This document shows, piece after piece, positions 17,957 through 26,480 of a stretch of DNA of 64,000 nucleotides. The notes below the pieces were generated by a model that did not search any database, had not been told where the DNA came from, and saw only the letters and a program-made list of their open reading frames with translations. The DNA lies in the NCBI RefSeq assembly GCF_019139675.1, contig NZ_CP077077.1, positions 5,642,001 through 5,706,000 of the forward strand, in the 5' to 3' direction. The stretch is from Pseudomonas maumuensis. GTDB taxonomy: Bacteria > Pseudomonadota > Gammaproteobacteria > Pseudomonadales > Pseudomonadaceae. Position numbers and translations under genes: made by a program. Numbering within the stretch: position 1 is the stretch's first letter; each line of letters begins with the position of its first letter.

Positions 17957-19246
17957 TCAGCGTTTGCGCGCGAGCAGATAGATGCCCACCAGCAGACCAA
18001 CGGCGCACAGGCACGCGACGTAATAGGCGGGTGCCATCGGGCTGAACTTGAGCAACGCGGTCACCACCATCGGCGTGAGGCCACCGAAGATCGCGTAGGC
18101 GAGGTTGTAGGAGAACGACAGGCCGCTGAAGCGCACGACAGGCGGGAACGCCTTGACCATCACGTAAGGCACGGCGCCGACGATCCCAACGCACAGGCCA
18201 GTCAACGCATAGAGCGGGAACAGCAGGTCCGGGCGGGTCGGCAGGCTATGGTAGAAGGCCCAGGACGACACCAGAAGCGCCAGGCTGCCGACGATGAACA
18301 CCCGCCCGGCACCGAAACGGTCGGCCAGGCTGCCAGCGCCGACGCAGCCCAGGCTGAGCAGCACGATGGCCAGGCTATTGGCCTTGAGCGAGTCGGTGGG
18401 GCTGACGTGGTAGAGGCTCTGCAGCAACGCTGGGGTCATGAGGATGATCACCACGATGCCGGCCGACAGCAGCCAGGTGAGCAGCATCGACAGGATGATC
18501 GCACCGCGATGATCACGCAGCACCGCGCGCAGCGGCAGCTCCTCGGCCAGGGCCTTGCGCGCCTGCATCTCGGCGAACACCGGGGTTTCATGCAGCCAGC
18601 GACGCAGGTAGACCGCGAAGAAGCCGAACACGCCACCGAGCAGGAACGGGATACGCCAGGCGTAGTCCGCCACCTCCTCGGGGCTGTAGATCGTGTTGAT
18701 CAGCGTCGCCACCAGCGAGCCAAGCAGGATGCCCGAGGTCAGGCCGGCGGTCAGGGTGCCGCAGGCATAGCCGGTGTTGCGCGCCGGCACGTGCTCGGAG
18801 ACGAACACCCAGGCCCCCGGCACCTCGCCACCGATGGCCGCCCCTTGGATAACCCGCATCAACAGCAGCAGGATCGGCGCCCACAGGCCAATCTGCGCAT
18901 AGGTGGGCAGCAGCCCCATCACCAGGGTCGGCACGGCCATCATGAAAATGCTCAGGGTGAACATCTTCTTGCGTCCGAGCAGGTCGCCAAAGTGGGCCAT
19001 GACGATGCCGCCCAATGGCCGCGCCAGGTAGCCGGCGGCGAAGATGCCGAAGGTCTGCATCAGGCGCAGCCATTCGGGCATGTCGGCGGGGAAGAACAGC
19101 TTGCCCACCACAGTGGCGAAGAACACGAAGATGATGAAGTCGTAGAACTCCAGGGCACCGCCCAGGGCGGACAGCGAGAGAGTCTTGTAGTCACTGCGGG
19201 ACAACGGCCGGGACGGCTGCTCGATACTGCTCTGCACGGAGGTCAT
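17957..19246 (-). CDS. MFS transporter, metabolite:H+ symporter type
   Basis: 429 residues from the ATG at 19246 (MTSVQSSIEQPS). About 12 membrane helices are visible. The MHS-family start is LSALGGALEFYDFIIFVFFATVV, and the loop 2-3 signature is GDLLGRKKMF. A second half-motif SLADRFGAGRVFI lies after helix 8. Members of this family import osmolytes or organic acids such as proline, citrate or alpha-ketoglutarate by proton symport. The substrate cannot be read from sequence. It stands alone as a single-gene unit. Confidence 0.85.
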   Translation of the reverse strand: MTSVQSSIEQPSRPLSRSDYKTLSLSALGGALEFYDFIIFVFFATVVGKLFFPADMPEWLRLMQTFGIFAAGYLARPLGGIVMAHFGDLLGRKKMFTLSIFMMAVPTLVMGLLPTYAQIGLWAPILLLLMRVIQGAAIGGEVPGAWVFVSEHVPARNTGYACGTLTAGLTSGILLGSLVATLINTIYSPEEVADYAWRIPFLLGGVFGFFAVYLRRWLHETPVFAEMQARKALAEELPLRAVLRDHRGAIILSMLLTWLLSAGIVVIILMTPALLQSLYHVSPTDSLKANSLAIVLLSLGCVGAGSLADRFGAGRVFIVGSLALLVSSWAFYHSLPTRPDLLFPLYALTGLCVGIVGAVPYVMVKAFPPVVRFSGLSFSYNLAYAIFGGLTPMVVTALLKFSPMAPAYYVACLCAVGLLVGIYLLARKR

Positions 19247-19608
19247 CGCTGTTCTTTCTCTTGTAGGTCTGCGGACCGCTTGGCATGCGGCTTCTGGATT
19301 GAATAGTCGGCGAAGATAGCAAATTGCCGAGCCGCGCTCATAGCGGTACAAAATCCATACAGATATTCATGAATGTGCGGTCGTCGCTGGTTGTGCAGGT
19401 ATATATACTGCCCGCTCGTAGGAAAAGGTTGCTTACTCTGAGGGATGTTGTGCGAAAACGTCGGTCATTGTTGTCAGACTGTTTCGCAGAGTTTCCCTGA
19501 GGCCGTCCCCTGAAGCGAAATCAGCGTAGTATGCGTGCTGCTGAATCGTTTTTACGGCGTCCGTCATTGCGCCACCAACGAAGCGTCACGGGTCAGAGGC
19601 CCCACGGC
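19247..19608. other. 362-base intergenic region, divergent promoters expected
   Basis: No gene is supported here. The region separates two divergent genes and should hold both promoters. A perfect 10-bp palindrome GTATATATAC lies at 19399-19408, overlapped by a -10-like TATACT (19404-19409) pointing right, but no convincing -35 is in place. No hairpin terminator or REP unit is seen. Confidence 0.6.
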
Positions 19609-20007
19609 ATGATTGAGCTCGAACAAGAAGATCCTATCCCGCAAGGCGACCTGGCCTTGCAGATCACCGCGCTGCCACGTGAGACCAACGGTTTCGGCGA
19701 TATCTTCGGCGGCTGGCTGGTCGCCCAGATGGACCTGGCCGGCACCGCCATGGCCAGCCGTGTCGCCGGAGGCCGAGTGGCCACGGTAGCCATCGACCGC
19801 ATGGCGTTCCTGGTCCCGGTGGCCGTGGGCGCGCAGCTGTCCTTCTATACCCAGACCCTGGAAATCGGCCGCAGCTCGATCCAGATGATGGTCGAGGTAT
19901 GGAGCGACGACCCCCTGTCCAGCGAATGGCGCAAGGTTACCGAGGCGGTGTTCGTGTTCGTCGCCATCGATGGCAGTGGTCGCACCCGTTCCGTACCTCG
20001 TCGCTGA
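19609..20007 (+). CDS. Acyl-CoA thioesterase, YciA-like hotdog fold
   Basis: 132 residues from the ATG at 19609 with AGAGG nine bases upstream. The hotdog core shows ETNGFGDIFGGWLVAQMDLAGTAMASR, where Asn and the D-x-FGG loop match YciA-type thioesterases, and TVAIDRMAFLVPVAVG. Such enzymes hydrolyse acyl-CoA to free acid and CoA in the cytoplasm. A second, longer thioesterase of the same class lies at 49382. Confidence 0.88.
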   Translation: MIELEQEDPIPQGDLALQITALPRETNGFGDIFGGWLVAQMDLAGTAMASRVAGGRVATVAIDRMAFLVPVAVGAQLSFYTQTLEIGRSSIQMMVEVWSDDPLSSEWRKVTEAVFVFVAIDGSGRTRSVPRR

Positions 20008-20080
20008 GCCTGGCGAGCGGTAAACTCATTGCACGTCACCGGGTCCAACGGCCTGACAGACAATCAATGAGACGAGCGCA

Positions 20081-20977
20081 ATGGCTAACTTCACGGTCGA
20101 GACCGAGCTGCACGGCGAACTCAACTGCTGGCGCATCACCAGCGATCATGCCGAACTACTGATTGCCCAGCAGGGCGCCCAGGTCCTGAGCTATCAGCGC
20201 CTGGGCGAGCCACCCCTGCTGTGGCTGAGCGACCAGGCCATCTTCCGCCAGGGCAAGTCGGTGCGTGCCGGCGCTCCCGTGTGCTGGCCGTGGTTCGGTA
20301 TCTTCGAGCGCAATCCCGATTCGGTCAAAGCCATGTTCAAGGGCGAGCAGCCACCCGCCCATGGCCTGGTGCGTGGCCGTGACTGGCAGTTGTTGCGCGC
20401 CGAGGAACACAGCGACCACCTGCAGGTCGAGTTCGAATTGCCCGAAGCCCAGGGTGACCTGCCGGGTTGGCCTCATGAGGTCCAACTCAAGCTCCTGGTA
20501 GAGCTGGGTGACCAGCTGAAGCTCACCCTGACCAGCTACAACCTCGGCAATACCGACGTTACCCTGAGCCAGGCGCTGCACAGCTACTTCGCCGTGAGCG
20601 ATGTGCGCCAGGTGCAAGTGGAAGGCGTGGATGGGTTGGCCTACATCGAAACACTGGCCAACTGGGAACAGCGCAAACAACAGGGCAACCTGGGATTCGC
20701 GGGCGAGACTGATCGCATCTACCTGAACGCGCCTGAGCGACTGGCGATTGTCGATCCGCACTGGAACCGACGCATCACCCTGCAGGCTGGCGGCTCCCGC
20801 ACCGCGGTAATCTGGAACCCCTGGACCGACCGCGCCCGCGACCTGCCAGACATGGCCGACGATGGCTGGCAGCGCATGCTGTGCATCGAGACGGCGAATG
20901 TGATGGATGACGTGGTAGTGCTCAAACCAGGGGCAACTCATGCGATGAGCGTGGCAATAGGTAGCGAAGCGCTCTGA
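20081..20977 (+). CDS. D-hexose-6-phosphate mutarotase (YeaD-like)
   Basis: 298 residues of the galactose-mutarotase-like fold. Conserved segments are GAPVCWPWFGIF, AHGLVRGRDWQL (active-site His and Arg) and SQALHSYFAVSD (catalytic His region). WNPWTDRARDLPDMADDGWQRMLCIETANV follows, with the catalytic Glu in IE. It interconverts alpha and beta glucose-6-phosphate, feeding glycolytic or pentose phosphate enzymes. It sits 73 bases after the thioesterase gene. Confidence 0.88.
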   Translation: MANFTVETELHGELNCWRITSDHAELLIAQQGAQVLSYQRLGEPPLLWLSDQAIFRQGKSVRAGAPVCWPWFGIFERNPDSVKAMFKGEQPPAHGLVRGRDWQLLRAEEHSDHLQVEFELPEAQGDLPGWPHEVQLKLLVELGDQLKLTLTSYNLGNTDVTLSQALHSYFAVSDVRQVQVEGVDGLAYIETLANWEQRKQQGNLGFAGETDRIYLNAPERLAIVDPHWNRRITLQAGGSRTAVIWNPWTDRARDLPDMADDGWQRMLCIETANVMDDVVVLKPGATHAMSVAIGSEAL

Positions 20978-21002
20978 CCCGATAGTTTCAGCCGCCTGTA
21001 CT

Positions 21003-21079
21003 GGCCCTATCGCCGGCAAGCCGGCTCCCACAGGCGACCGCGCAATCCTGTGGGAGCCGGCTTGCCGGCGATAGGGCCT
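21003..21079. repeat. REP pair (BIME-like)
   Basis: Inverted copies of GGCCCTATCGCCGGCAAGCC-type units with CTCCCACA arms face each other around a ~13-base spacer. It lies between convergent genes and could also terminate both. Confidence 0.85.
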
Positions 21080-21095
21080 CGACAGGAAAAATACC

Positions 21096-21629
21096 TTACA
21101 GATCCGCGTCTTCCACCACCCTCACCGTCCCCGCCTCCAACGCATACGCCGCATCCGCCAGGTCATTGCTGACCGTCTCCACCTTCAAGGTGCCGGTCAC
21201 CCACAGCGGCGTGTAGATATCGTCGATCTTCAGCCCCTTCGCATACCGCACCAGCACCAGCTGGTTCGGCGGCGGCGGCGGTACATGGATGCACGCCCCC
21301 GGGTACGGCACCAGGAAAAACAGCGTGCTGTTGCCTTTGGCATCGCTCTCCAGCGGCACCGGATACCCACCCAGGCGGATCTGCCTGCCGTTCATGGCGG
21401 CCACGGTCTTGGTCGAGTACATCACCGCCGGCAGGCCCTTGCTCTGCTTCAGCCCACCCTTGGCGGTGAAAGTGCCCAGGGCTTCCGGGGAGTTGTGATC
21501 GATCTCGGGCATCTGCTCGAGCGCCTTCTGGTCCGACTTGGGCATCAGCTCCAGCCAGTCGGTCTCGGGCAGCTCGGCATGGGCCAGGGCGCTGGCCAGC
21601 AACAGGGGAATGAGGAATAACGCACGCAT
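21096..21629 (-). CDS. DUF3299 exported protein
   Basis: 177 residues from the ATG at 21629; the frame extends to a TTG at 21644. A signal peptide (MRALFLIPLLLASALAHA) precedes ELPETDWLELMPKSDQKALE. Conserved family features include the GYPVPLE segment and FFLVPYPGACIHVPPPPPNQLV with a single Cys. Proteins of this family are periplasmic and uncharacterised; some lie near ABC-type export genes, but none is near here. Confidence 0.78.
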   Translation of the reverse strand: MRALFLIPLLLASALAHAELPETDWLELMPKSDQKALEQMPEIDHNSPEALGTFTAKGGLKQSKGLPAVMYSTKTVAAMNGRQIRLGGYPVPLESDAKGNSTLFFLVPYPGACIHVPPPPPNQLVLVRYAKGLKIDDIYTPLWVTGTLKVETVSNDLADAAYALEAGTVRVVEDADL

Positions 21630-21678
21630 GAAAATGCTCGGCAACTCGGGATGAATTGCCGGGCATTCTAGCGGGAAT

Positions 21679-21924
21679 TCAGCGCTTCTTGATGAAGCCG
21701 TAGATCACCAGCAGGATGATCGCGCCGACCAGGGCCCCGAAGAAGCCCGCGGCCTGCCCGGCCTGGTAGATGCCCAGGGCTTGTCCGCCATAGGTGGCGG
21801 CCAGGGAACCGGCAATGCCGAGGAGGATGGTCATGATCCAGCCCATGCTGTCGTCACCCGGTTTCAGGAAACGCGCCAGCAGGCCGACGATCAGGCCGAT
21901 GAAGATGGTTCCAATGATGCCCAT
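21679..21924 (-). CDS. GlsB/YeaQ/YmgE family small membrane protein
   Basis: 81 residues from the ATG at 21924 with AGAGGGA seven bases upstream. Three hydrophobic helices carry the transglycosylase-associated (Tag) family pattern: IGTIFIGLIVGLLARFLKPGDD, GWIMTILLGIAGSLAA and GFFGALVGAIILLVIYGFIKKR. These are inner-membrane proteins often induced by stress, with no known reaction. Confidence 0.88.
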   Translation of the reverse strand: MGIIGTIFIGLIVGLLARFLKPGDDSMGWIMTILLGIAGSLAATYGGQALGIYQAGQAAGFFGALVGAIILLVIYGFIKKR

Positions 21925-21951
21925 GGCAATCCCTCTGTGGTGAAAGTGGAA

Positions 21952-21982
21952 CAAGCCAAAGCCTAGACAGCGCTTTGGCTTG
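21952..21982 (-). terminator. Terminator of the purEK operon
   Basis: CAAGCCAAAGC and GCTTTGGCTTG form a perfect 11-bp stem with a 9-base loop, 39 bases past the purK stop. It also lies upstream of the GlsB-family gene. Confidence 0.65.
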
Positions 21983-22020
21983 TCGCCATTTCAGAGGGCG
22001 ATTGCCGGGCAGAAGTTCGA

Positions 22021-23103
22021 TCAGCCCGCGATCAACGCCTCTACTTCGGCAATCTTGGCCTTCAGGGTGGCCATGTCTTGGCAGCGCAGGGTGGCATGGC
22101 CGACCTTGCGTCCGACCTTGAACGCCTTGCCGTAGTGGTGCAGATGGCAGTCGTCGATGGCGACGACCTTGTCCACCGCTGGTACTTCACCGATGAAGTT
22201 GAGCATGGCGCTCTCGCCGACCTTGGCGGTCGAACCCAGCGGCAGGCCGGCGACGGCGCGCAGGTGGTTCTCGAACTGGCTGCACTCGCTGCCTTCGATG
22301 GTCCAGTGTCCGGAGTTATGCACGCGCGGGGCGATTTCGTTGGCCTTGAGGCCGCCGTCCACTTCGAAGAACTCGAAGGCCATGACGCCTACGTAGTCGA
22401 GTTTCTGCAACACGCGGCCGACGTAGTCTTGGGCCAGGGCCTGCAACGGATGCGCCTCGCTGGCCACCGACAGACGCAGGATGCCGCTGTCGTGGGTGTT
22501 GTGTACCAGCGGGTAGAAGCGGGTTTCGCCATCGCGAGCACGCACGGCCACCAGCGACACCTCGCCGGTGAACGGCACGAAACCTTCCAGCAGGCACGGT
22601 ACGCTGCCCAGTTCGGCGAAGGTGTCGACCACGTCTTCGGGCTTGCGCAGAACCTTCTGGCCCTTGCCGTCGTAACCCAGGGTGCGGGTCTTGAGCACGG
22701 CCGGCAGGCCGATGCTGGCCACTGCGGCATCGAGGTCCGCTTGCGAGAGGATGTCGGCAAAGGCCGGGGTGGGAATCCCCAGATCGCGGAACATGCTCTT
22801 CTCGAACAGGCGGTCACGGGCAATGCGCAGGGCCTCGGCGCTCGGATAGACCGGGACGAACTGCGAGAGGAAGGCGACGGTCTCGGCCGGCACGCTTTCG
22901 AACTCGAAGGTCACCAGGTCGACTTCGTCGGCCAGCTGGCGCAGATGGTCCTGGTCGCCGTAGTCGGCGCGCAGGTGCTCGCCCAGCGGCGCGGCGCAGG
23001 CGTCCGGTGCCGGGTCGAGGAAAGCGAAGTTCATGCCCAGCGGAGTGCCCGCCAGGGCCAGCATGCGGCCCAGCTGGCCACCACCGATTACACCGATCTT
23101 CAT
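22021..23103 (-). CDS. purK: 5-(carboxyamino)imidazole ribonucleotide synthase
   Basis: 360-aa ATP-grasp enzyme that uses ATP and bicarbonate to convert AIR to N5-CAIR in purine synthesis. The N-terminal nucleotide fold is IGVIGGGQLGRMLALAG. ATP-grasp elements are LPAVLKTRTLGYDGKGQ, CLLEGFVPFTGEVSLVAVR and ANEIAPRVHNSGHWTIEG. It starts 11 bases after the purE stop, so it is the second gene of purEK. Confidence 0.96.
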   Translation of the reverse strand: MKIGVIGGGQLGRMLALAGTPLGMNFAFLDPAPDACAAPLGEHLRADYGDQDHLRQLADEVDLVTFEFESVPAETVAFLSQFVPVYPSAEALRIARDRLFEKSMFRDLGIPTPAFADILSQADLDAAVASIGLPAVLKTRTLGYDGKGQKVLRKPEDVVDTFAELGSVPCLLEGFVPFTGEVSLVAVRARDGETRFYPLVHNTHDSGILRLSVASEAHPLQALAQDYVGRVLQKLDYVGVMAFEFFEVDGGLKANEIAPRVHNSGHWTIEGSECSQFENHLRAVAGLPLGSTAKVGESAMLNFIGEVPAVDKVVAIDDCHLHHYGKAFKVGRKVGHATLRCQDMATLKAKIAEVEALIAG

Positions 23104-23114
23104 GGGTTTCAGCC

Positions 23115-23606
23115 TCAAGCCTGACGCGGGTCTGGATTGTCCAGCACGGTGTCGGTCTGCTCGGTACGGAACTGCTTGAGCGCCGCGTGGAACTGCGGGT
23201 GCTTGGCCCCGAGGATGCTCGCCGACAGCAGGGCCGCGTTGATCGCGCCGGCCTTGCCGATGGCCAGGGTGGCGACCGGGACGCCAGCAGGCATCTGCAC
23301 GATCGACAGCAGCGAATCGACACCCGACAGCATCGACGACTGCACCGGCACACCGAGCACCGGCAGGTGGGTCTTGGCGGCGCACATGCCCGGCAGGTGG
23401 GCGGCGCCGCCGGCACCGGCGATGATCACTTCGATGCCGCGGCCTTCGGCCTCATCGGCGTACTGGAACAGCAGGTCCGGGGTGCGGTGGGCGGAAACCA
23501 CCTTCACTTCGTAGGGAATGCCGAGTTTTTCCAGCATATCGGCGGTGTGGCTAAGGGTGGACCAATCGGACTTGGAGCCCATGATCACGCCAACCAGTGC
23601 ACTCAT
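23115..23606 (-). CDS. purE: N5-CAIR mutase
   Basis: 163-aa enzyme that rearranges N5-CAIR to CAIR. The signature substrate loops are [17 protein letters not shown] and [13 protein letters not shown], with the catalytic His in SAHRTP. The ATG at 23606 has GAGG about seven bases upstream. The gene is preceded by a long leader with a terminator-like hairpin. It is first of purEK. Confidence 0.96.
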   Translation of the reverse strand: MSALVGVIMGSKSDWSTLSHTADMLEKLGIPYEVKVVSAHRTPDLLFQYADEAEGRGIEVIIAGAGGAAHLPGMCAAKTHLPVLGVPVQSSMLSGVDSLLSIVQMPAGVPVATLAIGKAGAINAALLSASILGAKHPQFHAALKQFRTEQTDTVLDNPDPRQA

Positions 23607-23643
23607 CGTCGAGCCTCTTCGCTTGTGCGCCCGCAGGCGCGTC

Positions 23644-23713
23644 AAAAAACAACAAGCCACGCGGGACGACCGGCGTGGCTTGTTTGCTGATCTGGACCGG
23701 AGCTATCCGGTCG
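23644..23713 (-). promoter_or_regulatory. purE leader: hairpin plus terminator-like stem-loop
   Basis: Reading on the minus strand, GACCGGA-TAGC-TCCGGTC (23712-23695) forms a small hairpin. It is followed by a perfect 12-bp stem (AACAAGCCACGC / GCGTGGCTTGTT, 23684-23651) and a run TTTTTTG. A -10-like TATACT (23730-23725) lies upstream. If it is the purE promoter, the terminator sits inside the leader. The loop of the terminator (CCGGTCG) is complementary to the first arm CGACCGG. The simpler reading is a terminator for the upstream LysR gene. Confidence 0.55.
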
Positions 23714-23777
23714 AAAGGCCGCGCAGTATACCGTAACGCACAGCCGTCACGGCACCCCCGGCGACCAACTGTCGGCC

Positions 23778-24707
23778 TTATTTTTCGGGGCTTTGGCTGA
23801 CTTTTGGGTCAACTGAACCGCCTTCGAGCTTGCGCCACAGCAAGCGCACGTTGGCCTTGCGCACCAGGGCACAGCGATACAGGCGGATTTCCAGTGGCAC
23901 ATGCCACTGGCTGCCACCGCAGATCGCCAGCTCGCCACGTTCCAGTTCGCCGCGCATCGACAGCCTCGGTACCCAGGCAATGCCCATGCCTTCGAGCGCC
24001 ATGCTCTTGAGACTGTCGGCCATGGCCGTTTCATAGACAGTGGTATAGCGCAGGTTGCGCTGGCGCAGCAGCAGGTTGACCGACCGGCCGAGGAAGGCGC
24101 CGGCACTGTAGGCCAGCAACGGCACGCTGGCCTCTCCCTCCAGGTCGAACAGCGGCTTGCCGTCGGGGCCCACGGCGCACACCGGGAGCATTTCGGTATT
24201 GCCCATGTGCAGCGACGGGAAGATCTCGGCGTCCATCTGCAGCGCAGCGTCCGGGTCGTAGAAGGCCAGCATCAGGTCGCAGCCGCCTTCGCGTAATGCA
24301 TGCACCGCATCGCCAACGTTGGTGGCCACCAGGCGCGTGGCAATGTTCAGGCCATCGTTGCGCAATTGCGCCACCCAGCGCGGGAAAAAGCCCGATGCCA
24401 GGGAGTGCGCGGCCGAGACCTGGATGACCTCGCCCTGGCCACCCTCCAGGTGATGCAAATGGCGAAGAACTTCGCTCAACTGGTCGACAACGGTGCGAGC
24501 TGTGACAAGAAACAGCTGCCCCGCCTCGGTCAACTCAATGGGTGTGCGGGAACGATTCACCAAGGTCAGCCCGAGCGCCGCTTCCAGGCTCCGTATGCGT
24601 CGGCTGAACGCTGGCTGGGTAACGAACCGGCGCTCGGCCGCTTGCGAGAAACTGCGGGTCGAGGCCAGGGCACTGAAGTCCTCCAGCCATTTGCTTTCGA
24701 GGTTCAT
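23778..24707 (-). CDS. LysR family transcriptional regulator
   Basis: 309 residues. The winged helix-turn-helix at the N-terminus reads FSALASTRSFSQAAERRFVTQPAFSRRIRSLEAALGLTLVNRS. The effector domain (about 90-295) has the LysR-substrate pattern, including IQVSAAHSLASGFFPRW and MALEGMGIAWVPRLS. It is divergent from aspA across 169 bases, which suggests, but does not prove, control of aspA. A palindrome ATGC-N7-GCAT in the shared region is a candidate site. Confidence 0.88.
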   Translation of the reverse strand: MNLESKWLEDFSALASTRSFSQAAERRFVTQPAFSRRIRSLEAALGLTLVNRSRTPIELTEAGQLFLVTARTVVDQLSEVLRHLHHLEGGQGEVIQVSAAHSLASGFFPRWVAQLRNDGLNIATRLVATNVGDAVHALREGGCDLMLAFYDPDAALQMDAEIFPSLHMGNTEMLPVCAVGPDGKPLFDLEGEASVPLLAYSAGAFLGRSVNLLLRQRNLRYTTVYETAMADSLKSMALEGMGIAWVPRLSMRGELERGELAICGGSQWHVPLEIRLYRCALVRKANVRLLWRKLEGGSVDPKVSQSPEK

Positions 24708-24776
24708 CGACTACTCCGAACTGCATGCACCAAAATGGAACACGCTCGATTGTCAATCGGCGTCACATCAAACCGT

Positions 24777-24791
24777 ATGCCGTTTGCGCAT
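24777..24791. promoter_or_regulatory. Candidate LysR-type operator between LysR gene and aspA
   Basis: ATGC-CGTTTGC-GCAT is an inverted repeat with the T-N11-A geometry of LysR-type sites, located in the divergent region. Chance occurrence cannot be excluded. Confidence 0.35.
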
Positions 24792-24876
24792 AGGTTAGCG
24801 TGCAACAGCATTGGCCGCAAAATCTGGGCAGCCCTAGCATTGGCGCCATTCCGGCAGGTGCCGGGTCAAAATCGAG

Positions 24877-26313
24877 ATGATATCCATCATGTCCTCCGCT
24901 GCATCGTTCCGCGTCGAAAAAGATCTGCTTGGTACCCTTGAAGTCCCTGCCGATGCCTACTACGGCATCCAGACTCTGCGCGCTGCCAACAACTTCCACC
25001 TCTCCGGTGTTCCGCTGTCGCACTACCCGAAACTGGTAGTCGGCCTGGCGATGGTCAAGCAGGCAGCTGCTGACGCCAACCGTGAGCTGGGGCACCTGAG
25101 CGATGCCAAGCACGCCGCGATCAGCGCAGCCTGCGCACGACTGATCAAAGGCGACTACCACGAGCAGTTCGTGGTGGACATGATTCAAGGCGGTGCTGGT
25201 ACTTCCACCAACATGAACGCCAACGAAGTCATCGCCAACATCGCGCTGGAGGCCATGGGCCACCAGAAGGGTGAGTACCAGTACCTGCACCCGAACAACG
25301 ATGTGAACATGGCGCAGTCGACCAACGACGCCTACCCGACCGCGATCCGTCTGGGCCTGCTGCTGGGTCACGACGCCCTGCTGGCCAGCCTCGACAGCCT
25401 GATCCAGGCCTTCGCTGCCAAAGGTAAAGAGTTCGACCACGTACTGAAGATGGGCCGTACCCAGCTGCAGGACGCCGTGCCGATGACCCTGGGCCAGGAA
25501 TTCCGCGCCTTCGCCACCACCATGACCGAAGACCTGCAGCGCCTGCGCTCGCTGGCTCCGGAACTGCTGACCGAAATCAACCTGGGCGGCACCGCCATCG
25601 GTACCGGCATCAACGCCGACCCGGGCTACCAGATGCTGGCCGTCCAGCGCCTGGCGATCATCAGCGGCCAGCCGCTGGTGCCGGCTGCCGACCTGATCGA
25701 AGCCACCTCCGACATGGGCGCCTTCGTGCTGTTCTCCGGCATGCTCAAGCGCACCGCGGTCAAGCTGTCGAAGATCTGCAACGACCTGCGTCTGCTGTCC
25801 AGCGGCCCACGCACCGGCATCAACGAGATCAACCTGCCGGCGCGCCAGCCAGGCAGCTCGATCATGCCAGGCAAGGTCAACCCGGTTATCCCGGAAGCCG
25901 TCAACCAAGTCGCCTTCGCCATCATGGGCAACGACCTGGCCCTGACCGTCGCCGCCGAAGGTGGCCAGCTGCAGCTGAACGTGATGGAACCGCTGATCGC
26001 CTACAAGATCTTCGACTCGATCCGCCTGCTGCAACGCGCCATGGACATGCTGCGCGAGCACTGCATCGTCGGCATCACCGCCAACGAACAGCGCTGCCGT
26101 GAACTGGTCGAGCACTCGATCGGCCTGGTCACCGCCCTGAACCCGTACATCGGCTACGAAAACGCCACCCGTATCGCCCGCGTCGCCCTGGAAACCGGCC
26201 GCGGCGTGCTGGAACTGGTGCGCGAAGAGAAGCTGCTGGACGAAGAGATGCTCAACGACATCCTGCGTCCGGAAAACATGATCGCTCCCCGTCTGGTTCC
26301 GCTGAAGGCGTAA
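24877..26313 (+). CDS. aspA: Aspartate ammonia-lyase
   Basis: 478 residues from the ATG at 24877, or 474 from the ATG at 24889 (MSSAASFR); neither has a strong ribosome-binding site. It belongs to the fumarase/aspartase superfamily. The catalytic loop GSSIMPGKVNP is intact, and the other two conserved regions are GGAGTSTNMNANEVIAN and MAQSTNDAYPTAIRL. It deaminates aspartate to fumarate and ammonia, feeding the citric acid cycle. It is followed by a strong terminator. Confidence 0.96.
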   Translation: MISIMSSAASFRVEKDLLGTLEVPADAYYGIQTLRAANNFHLSGVPLSHYPKLVVGLAMVKQAAADANRELGHLSDAKHAAISAACARLIKGDYHEQFVVDMIQGGAGTSTNMNANEVIANIALEAMGHQKGEYQYLHPNNDVNMAQSTNDAYPTAIRLGLLLGHDALLASLDSLIQAFAAKGKEFDHVLKMGRTQLQDAVPMTLGQEFRAFATTMTEDLQRLRSLAPELLTEINLGGTAIGTGINADPGYQMLAVQRLAIISGQPLVPAADLIEATSDMGAFVLFSGMLKRTAVKLSKICNDLRLLSSGPRTGINEINLPARQPGSSIMPGKVNPVIPEAVNQVAFAIMGNDLALTVAAEGGQLQLNVMEPLIAYKIFDSIRLLQRAMDMLREHCIVGITANEQRCRELVEHSIGLVTALNPYIGYENATRIARVALETGRGVLELVREEKLLDEEMLNDILRPENMIAPRLVPLKA

Positions 26314-26372
26314 CCCAGACCGCTGCAAACAGTCTCACCAGGTCGAGGGACTAGACACCTCTCAACCTTTCA

Positions 26373-26405
26373 AGGGCCCGAGTGCATGCTACGGGCCCTT
26401 TTTTT
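26373..26405 (+). terminator. Terminator of aspA
   Basis: AGGGCCCG and CGGGCCCT form an 8-bp stem around an 11-base loop, followed by a run of eight T. It is a classical intrinsic terminator. Confidence 0.9.
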
Positions 26406-26480
26406 ATGCACGGAACAGGCGCCGACTGAACGGCACACAACTTGCTCGGTAATGCTCCCCAGCTCAACGGGATGCCGAGC

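Noticed and set aside
19399..19408. GTATATATAC as a LexA site
   Set aside because: The flanks read CAG...CTG rather than CTG...CAG, and neither neighbour is an SOS gene; it is more likely a promoter -10.
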